From contig JAUWDC010000033.1 of the NCBI GenBank assembly GCA_030608985.1, positions 1 to 8,090 on the forward strand: 8,090 bases of DNA. The letters are read 5' to 3'. This DNA comes from Desulfobia sp. Its GTDB lineage: Bacteria > Desulfobacterota > Desulfobulbia > Desulfobulbales > SURF-16. The notes below the pieces were generated by a model. The model had not been told where the DNA came from. It searched no databases and saw only the letters and a program-made list of their open reading frames with translations. Of this stretch, positions 4,639-8,090 are shown one piece after another; the stretch's first letter is position 1, and every line of letters begins with the position of its first letter. Position numbers and translations under genes: made by a program.

Positions 4639-7149
4639 TCAGTGCGAATCAAAGTTATTGCTGCTTGCCTCGGGGCCTAACGGTTTTAGGGTGATTAACA
4701 ATTGCGGCAATATGGTAAGGTCCCCTATCAGGGCCACCAGCATCGCAAATCCTGTGAATAAACCAAAATAGATTGTAGGTATAAAATGAGATAAAACCAG
4801 AATGGAAAATCCGATTGTGATTGTTATGGTGGTATAGTACAAGGCCCTGCCAATGCTGCAATGACAACGATAGAGCGTTGCCAGGTAGTTACGGTCCTTA
4901 TCGAACTCTTTCTGAAAGCGGTGGATATAATGGATGGTATCGTCAACGGAGATACCAATCGTAATCGAGGCTATTGTGATGGTCATCATATCCAGGGGGA
5001 TATTGAACCAGCCCATTGTTCCCAGCACAACGGTTACGGGGAACACATTGGGGATGAGAGCAATTACTGCCAGATACAATGACCGGAAGAGGATCATAAA
5101 CATCACCATAATCCCCAGAAAAACCATCCCGATTGTGAGGATCTGTGACCTAAATAGACTTTGCAGCATATTATTGTAGAGCACAAACATATTTGTGAAG
5201 TGAACCTGGTCATCAGTAAAATCGGTGTTTGTCTCCAGAAAATGTCGAATCCTCTCCATGAAGGCTTCTCTTTCCATCATCCTTCCTGATTCAATAATAC
5301 GCATGGTGAACCTGGCCTGGGGAATGTCATCAGACACATACGGATGTATCAGTAACTCCTGGAGATCTGAGGGCATTCTTTTATACAGTAAAGCAAGCTC
5401 ATAATTTTCAAGCGCCATATTATTGTTCAGTTTGGTGGTTACTTTTCCCAGTGTCGCAAGGGACAGAACCTCACCGGTTTCCGGCATACCAGCCAAATAA
5501 TCATGAACTTTTTCTATCTGCTCCATTAAAGAGACATCAGCAGCCCAGTGAGACTCTTCCTCAATGCCGCCAAACTCTTCATCTGCAAAGAGCTCGTCAT
5601 CCTCGTCAAACTCGTCGAACGCCTCCTCCGCCAATTTAAAATCAATAATGAGATCCAGAGGGGTGGTACCGCCAAGTTTCTGGTCAATCAGACTCATTCC
5701 CTGAAAAATCTCCGTCTTTTTCCGAAAATAATCAATAAACCTGTTTTCCACTTTAAGCTTAGTTATTCCTATCCCGCTGATTATTACTAAGAAAAGAGAT
5801 ACTATTAGAATCTTGTTGCCATGGGCCTCGGTAAGGCGGGCAAAAATAAGCGTAAAAGGATGGGAGAAATCCTCGCAGGCTGCGGAAGACTCTTTCTTGA
5901 GCAGAACAACTATAGAGGGAAACAGCAGAAAGGCCAGGCCAAAGGAGACAATAAGACCGATGGTCATCATCTTGCCAAAATCCATCACTGGACGAATATC
6001 GCTTACCAAAAGAGAGGAAAAAGCAACACAGGTTGTAAGTACGGTATACAGGCAAGGCAAGTGGATTGTTCGCACAGTTTCGAGGACAAGAGTCCTCTGG
6101 TCGGCATCGGGTGAGTCAGCATGTACCTCCAGGTATCGTTCAATCAGATGGATCGTAAGGGCCATGGTCAGGATCAACATCAGGGAGATAAAATTTGACG
6201 ATATGACGGTAACCCGCCAGTCCATCATGCCGAGTAGGCCTATCATTGTCAGCACTGCCGCTGAACAGAGAAATATGGACAGCATCACCCAGCGCATTTT
6301 CCGAAAGATAATCGACAGGGTAATGATGAGGAAAAGAAGAACCCCAACCCCAAAGATGACAAGATCGCTTTCGATAAACGCGATCATGTCCGCCGCAATC
6401 ATCGGCACCCCTCCCAGATAGATTTCAGCCTGGCCCCGGTGCCGATCCATTATTGTTCTCACAGCCTCAACAAGCCGATTATCTTCATGCTGGAGCAGTG
6501 TGAGATGCTGCCGGTACTTTTCTGAAACATCCTGCAGTTCCCGCTCTTCTTCCGAGGAGAGTGTATTGGTATATTTTTTATCCCGAAGCTCATAACGACG
6601 CTTTAACAAGGACCTGTAAGTTGTATCATCAGGAAGAGTCAATAAAAGAGCGGTTGTCTTCCCGTCACTACTGATTAATCTTCCTGCGTAAAGAGGATTT
6701 TCATGGAGCTCTCTGAGAACCGTCTGTTTATCGACATTCGATTTTTCCAGTGTCTTGATTTTTTCTTTATCCGCCACCTCGCTGAGTGAGATGTTTGTGC
6801 TGATGACCAATGGCACATCAAGGATGGTCGTTACTGCGTCTACCCCTTCCAGCTGTCTCAATTCATCACGCAGCACTTTTAATTCGTCAAGCGAGGAAGG
6901 GGAAAAAAGATCACCTTTGACCGAATAGGTCAGGACAAGAACGCCACTTGTCCCGTAGCGTTCAGTGATACTCCGATGATAATGGAGATCGGCGTCATTT
7001 TCCAACACAAGGGAGTCTCCTGAAGCATCCAGCTTAAATTTCGGAATGTGACAAATAAAAAAAACGACTACCGCCAAGGTAACCAAAAGTGTTGCAACAG
7101 GCCGTTCCAGGATAAATTTGTCGTATATTCGTAATAAGATAGGGCCCAT
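4639..7149 (-). CDS. MMPL/RND-superfamily exporter, probable lipid or hydrophobic substrate
   Basis: This 836-residue inner-membrane protein has the duplicated RND layout: one TM helix (about 15-36), a large periplasmic domain (40-258), five TM helices (about 260-418), a seventh TM (446-462), a second periplasmic domain (465-665) and five more TMs (about 668-822). Family marks are LDASGDSLVLEND (40-52), GGTTPLDLIIDF (493-504) and GISVDDTIHYIHRF (732-745), where D736/D737 are the likely proton-relay acids. The matching site in the first half, MALTIHLIERY (329-339), lacks the Asp pair. Length and style fit COG1033-type predicted exporters, which include the hopanoid-associated HpnN group. An acidic run sits at 507-532 in the second periplasmic domain. 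The ATG at 7149 is preceded by AAGGA about 11 bases upstream. It is probably co-transcribed with the 66-residue gene and divergent from a MlaC gene, suggesting lipid transport. Superfamily is certain; substrate is inferred. Confidence 0.93.
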   Translation of the reverse strand: MGPILLRIYDKFILERPVATLLVTLAVVVFFICHIPKFKLDASGDSLVLENDADLHYHRSITERYGTSGVLVLTYSVKGDLFSPSSLDELKVLRDELRQLEGVDAVTTILDVPLVISTNISLSEVADKEKIKTLEKSNVDKQTVLRELHENPLYAGRLISSDGKTTALLLTLPDDTTYRSLLKRRYELRDKKYTNTLSSEEERELQDVSEKYRQHLTLLQHEDNRLVEAVRTIMDRHRGQAEIYLGGVPMIAADMIAFIESDLVIFGVGVLLFLIITLSIIFRKMRWVMLSIFLCSAAVLTMIGLLGMMDWRVTVISSNFISLMLILTMALTIHLIERYLEVHADSPDADQRTLVLETVRTIHLPCLYTVLTTCVAFSSLLVSDIRPVMDFGKMMTIGLIVSFGLAFLLFPSIVVLLKKESSAACEDFSHPFTLIFARLTEAHGNKILIVSLFLVIISGIGITKLKVENRFIDYFRKKTEIFQGMSLIDQKLGGTTPLDLIIDFKLAEEAFDEFDEDDELFADEEFGGIEEESHWAADVSLMEQIEKVHDYLAGMPETGEVLSLATLGKVTTKLNNNMALENYELALLYKRMPSDLQELLIHPYVSDDIPQARFTMRIIESGRMMEREAFMERIRHFLETNTDFTDDQVHFTNMFVLYNNMLQSLFRSQILTIGMVFLGIMVMFMILFRSLYLAVIALIPNVFPVTVVLGTMGWFNIPLDMMTITIASITIGISVDDTIHYIHRFQKEFDKDRNYLATLYRCHCSIGRALYYTTITITIGFSILVLSHFIPTIYFGLFTGFAMLVALIGDLTILPQLLITLKPLGPEASSNNFDSH

Positions 7150-7275
7150 AGCCTATTATTGTCCTTTGTCTTCGCTGATGTCTGGTACACGAGATAGGTT
7201 TCAATTTACTACAATCGATTGACAAAAGGTAATATTGCTTTTTTGTTGCCACCGACATATTTTTACAGCTATTAT

Positions 7276-7422
7276 TACGTGATGAACCTGTAGAAAGCCT
7301 TTTTCATACCACAGAGCACACATAGATCACAGAGCTAACTACTTGCAATAAAAAATTTCTCTGTGGTCTCTGTGCCCTCTGTGGTTAATTTATAGTTTTT
7401 GCGACTTTATCATACGTGATGA
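7276..7422 (+). repeat. 10-bp direct repeat TACGTGATGA flanking the palindromic element
   Basis: TACGTGATGA occurs exactly at 7276-7285 and 7413-7422, bracketing 127 bp that contain the CACAGAG inverted repeat. The two copies could be a target-site duplication or part of the repeat unit itself. The ends of the 127-bp insert do not form clear terminal inverted repeats, so insertion is not proven. Confidence 0.4.
7309..7384. repeat. CACAGAG-type long inverted repeat, MITE/REP-like
   Basis: Two 26-bp arms, 7309-7334 and 7359-7384, are inverted copies that match at 22 of 26 positions. They enclose a 24-bp AT-rich loop. Each arm is built of CACAGAG-like units in tandem (CCACAGAG near the outside, CACAGAG near the inside). 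From memory, intergenic palindromes of this CACAGAG class are scattered in many Desulfobacterota and some other phyla. As RNA it would fold into a strong hairpin on either strand and could act as a bidirectional terminator or stabiliser, but no U-tract marks it as a classical terminator. Confidence 0.7.
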
Positions 7423-7450
7423 CGTTATAAAAACGTAACAATTCACCCTA

Positions 7451-7466
7451 GCGTCTTTGCGTTAAG
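7451..7466 (+). repeat. GCGTCTTTGCGTTAAG repeat element
   Basis: This 16-bp sequence matches the core of a widespread intergenic repeat that I recall often lying beside CACAGAG palindromes. Only one copy is present here. It ends 13 bp before the MlaC start codon, so it falls in the 5' leader and close to the ribosome binding region of that gene. Confidence 0.4.
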
Positions 7467-7479
7467 AAAAAGATATGAC

Positions 7480-8090
7480 ATGCTAAATTATTACACTCAG
7501 ACGACAAAAAAATCGTTAACAGCGAAATTTCTCTTTCCATTGTCCGCCATTATTTTTTCCCTTTTGTTTTTTTTCTGCTTTCAAAATGCACACGCTTCAA
7601 CTGAAAATCCAATGGGGCCAATTGAAGAAACCGTTGAGAAAATTCTTTCTATTCTGAAGTCCAATGAAGAAACTGAATGGATCAAGACGAGACAGAAAAT
7701 TTCTGAAATAATTCAGAACCGCTTTGATTTTCAGGAACAATCCAGGCTCGTATTGGCCAGTCACTGGGGACAAATAAACACTGAGGAAAAAGAGCAATTT
7801 ATTTCTCTTTTCAGCACGCTGCAGGAGCACGTATACCTCAATAGGCTAGAGGATTACTCAGACGAGAAAGTTCATTTCACAAAACAAATCATTAAAAAAA
7901 ATAAGGCAGCAGTCTTCAGTACAATTATACAAGATAAAGAAGAACTCCCCATCGTGTACCGAATGAAGAAAAAACAGGACCAGTGGTTTGTTTACGATGT
8001 GATTATTGATGGTGTAAGCCTTGTGAAAAACTATCGGAAGCAGTTTTCCTCAATCATTGAGAAAGAAAAATTCTCCGGACTCATTGAAAA
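7480..8090 (+). CDS. MlaC/Ttg2D-family periplasmic phospholipid-binding protein, 3' truncated
   Basis: The frame opens at ATG 7480 (previous in-frame stop at 7393) and runs to the right edge without a stop, giving 203 residues. The usual family length is about 200-215, so only a short tail is missing. Residues 10-39 form a Sec signal peptide: KK, a long Phe/Leu-rich core and a QNAHA|S cleavage site. The mature part follows the MlaC/Tgt2 pattern: a helical start PIEETVEKILSIL, NRFDFQEQSRLVLASHWGQI, EEKEQFISLFSTLQEHVYL, and the diagnostic end QWFVYDVIIDGVSLVKNYRKQF. In characterised systems MlaC carries phospholipids across the periplasm between MlaA and an inner-membrane complex. Here it faces an RND exporter instead of a visible MlaFEDB ABC system. 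The ribosome binding site is weak (AAGAAAAAG), and the gene is visibly more A/T-rich, with many Lys, Ile and Phe codons, than its neighbours. Family call is strong. Confidence 0.9.
   Translation, partial: MLNYYTQTTKKSLTAKFLFPLSAIIFSLLFFFCFQNAHASTENPMGPIEETVEKILSILKSNEETEWIKTRQKISEIIQNRFDFQEQSRLVLASHWGQINTEEKEQFISLFSTLQEHVYLNRLEDYSDEKVHFTKQIIKKNKAAVFSTIIQDKEELPIVYRMKKKQDQWFVYDVIIDGVSLVKNYRKQFSSIIEKEKFSGLIE

Larger units (their letters stand above)
7150..7479. other. Divergent intergenic region rich in repeats
   Basis: This 330-bp spacer lies between the starts of the leftward exporter and the rightward MlaC gene, so promoters for both should be here. It contains a 10-bp palindrome CAATCGATTG (7212-7221), a TTGACA (7219-7224) with no -10 at proper distance, a long CACAGAG inverted repeat (7309-7384), a direct repeat pair, an ACGTT/AACGT dyad (7422-7436) and a GCGTCTTTGCGTTAAG element (7451-7466). 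I see no ORF and could not define either promoter with confidence. Confidence 0.6.

Noticed and set aside
5813..6421. 202-residue plus-strand ORF opposite the exporter gene
   Set aside because: Arg/Ser/Thr-rich sequence without family signature, antisense to strongly motif-supported TM helices of the exporter; a shadow frame.
7225..7240. Sigma-54 promoter around GG...TTGC
   Set aside because: The GG and GC are only 7 bp apart instead of the required 10.
7219..7252. TTGACA as a -35 box for a plus-strand promoter
   Set aside because: No acceptable -10 hexamer at 16-18 bp; only a TAATAT five bases away.
7309..7384. CRISPR-like or tandem array made of CACAGAG units
   Set aside because: The units form one inverted-repeat pair, not regularly spaced direct repeats with unique spacers.
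7597..7830. 77-residue minus-strand ORF inside the MlaC gene
   Set aside because: The plus-strand frame has a signal peptide and full MlaC motifs; the antisense ORF has none.

Overview
This window most resembles a mid-GC Gram-negative genome, and my best guess is Desulfobacterota (Desulfobulbales-like). The guess rests on protein style remembered from those genomes and on CACAGAG and GCGTCTTTGCG intergenic repeats; no species can be named. There is no rRNA, tRNA, transposase, integrase or CRISPR array. Most of the content is membrane and envelope biology.

Left part (3-3355): the 3' part of a membrane-bound spermidine-synthase-like methyltransferase runs rightward off the left edge. Its end overlaps by 73 bp, tail to tail, with a leftward ClC-type chloride channel/transporter that carries two CBS domains and a TrkA-C/RCK-C-like tail. 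The ClC lacks the internal 'proton' glutamate of E. coli ClC-ec1 and has His where ClC-ec1 has its selectivity-filter Ser.

Middle (3356-4411): a 360-bp AT-rich spacer holds three inverted repeats, one of which (TACCCC/GGGGTA) looks like a CsoR/CstR-type operator. Next comes a leftward cytoplasmic DUF5610-like protein with a strong GGAGG ribosome binding site and a candidate sigma-28 (FliA) promoter.

Right part (4412-8090): a leftward pair, probably one operon, encodes a 12-TM MMPL/RND-superfamily exporter and, 26 bp downstream, a 66-residue two-TM protein with an acidic tail. Across a repeat-rich 330-bp divergent spacer, a rightward MlaC/Ttg2D-type periplasmic lipid-binding protein (Sec signal peptide, nearly complete) runs off the right edge. 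The RND exporter facing a MlaC protein suggests lipid traffic between inner and outer membrane, comparable in composition to hopanoid-associated HpnN/HpnM. This is the best candidate here for a less-described system: RND exporter + small acidic membrane protein + MlaC chaperone.

Functions come from motifs and remembered family sequences only; no database search was possible.
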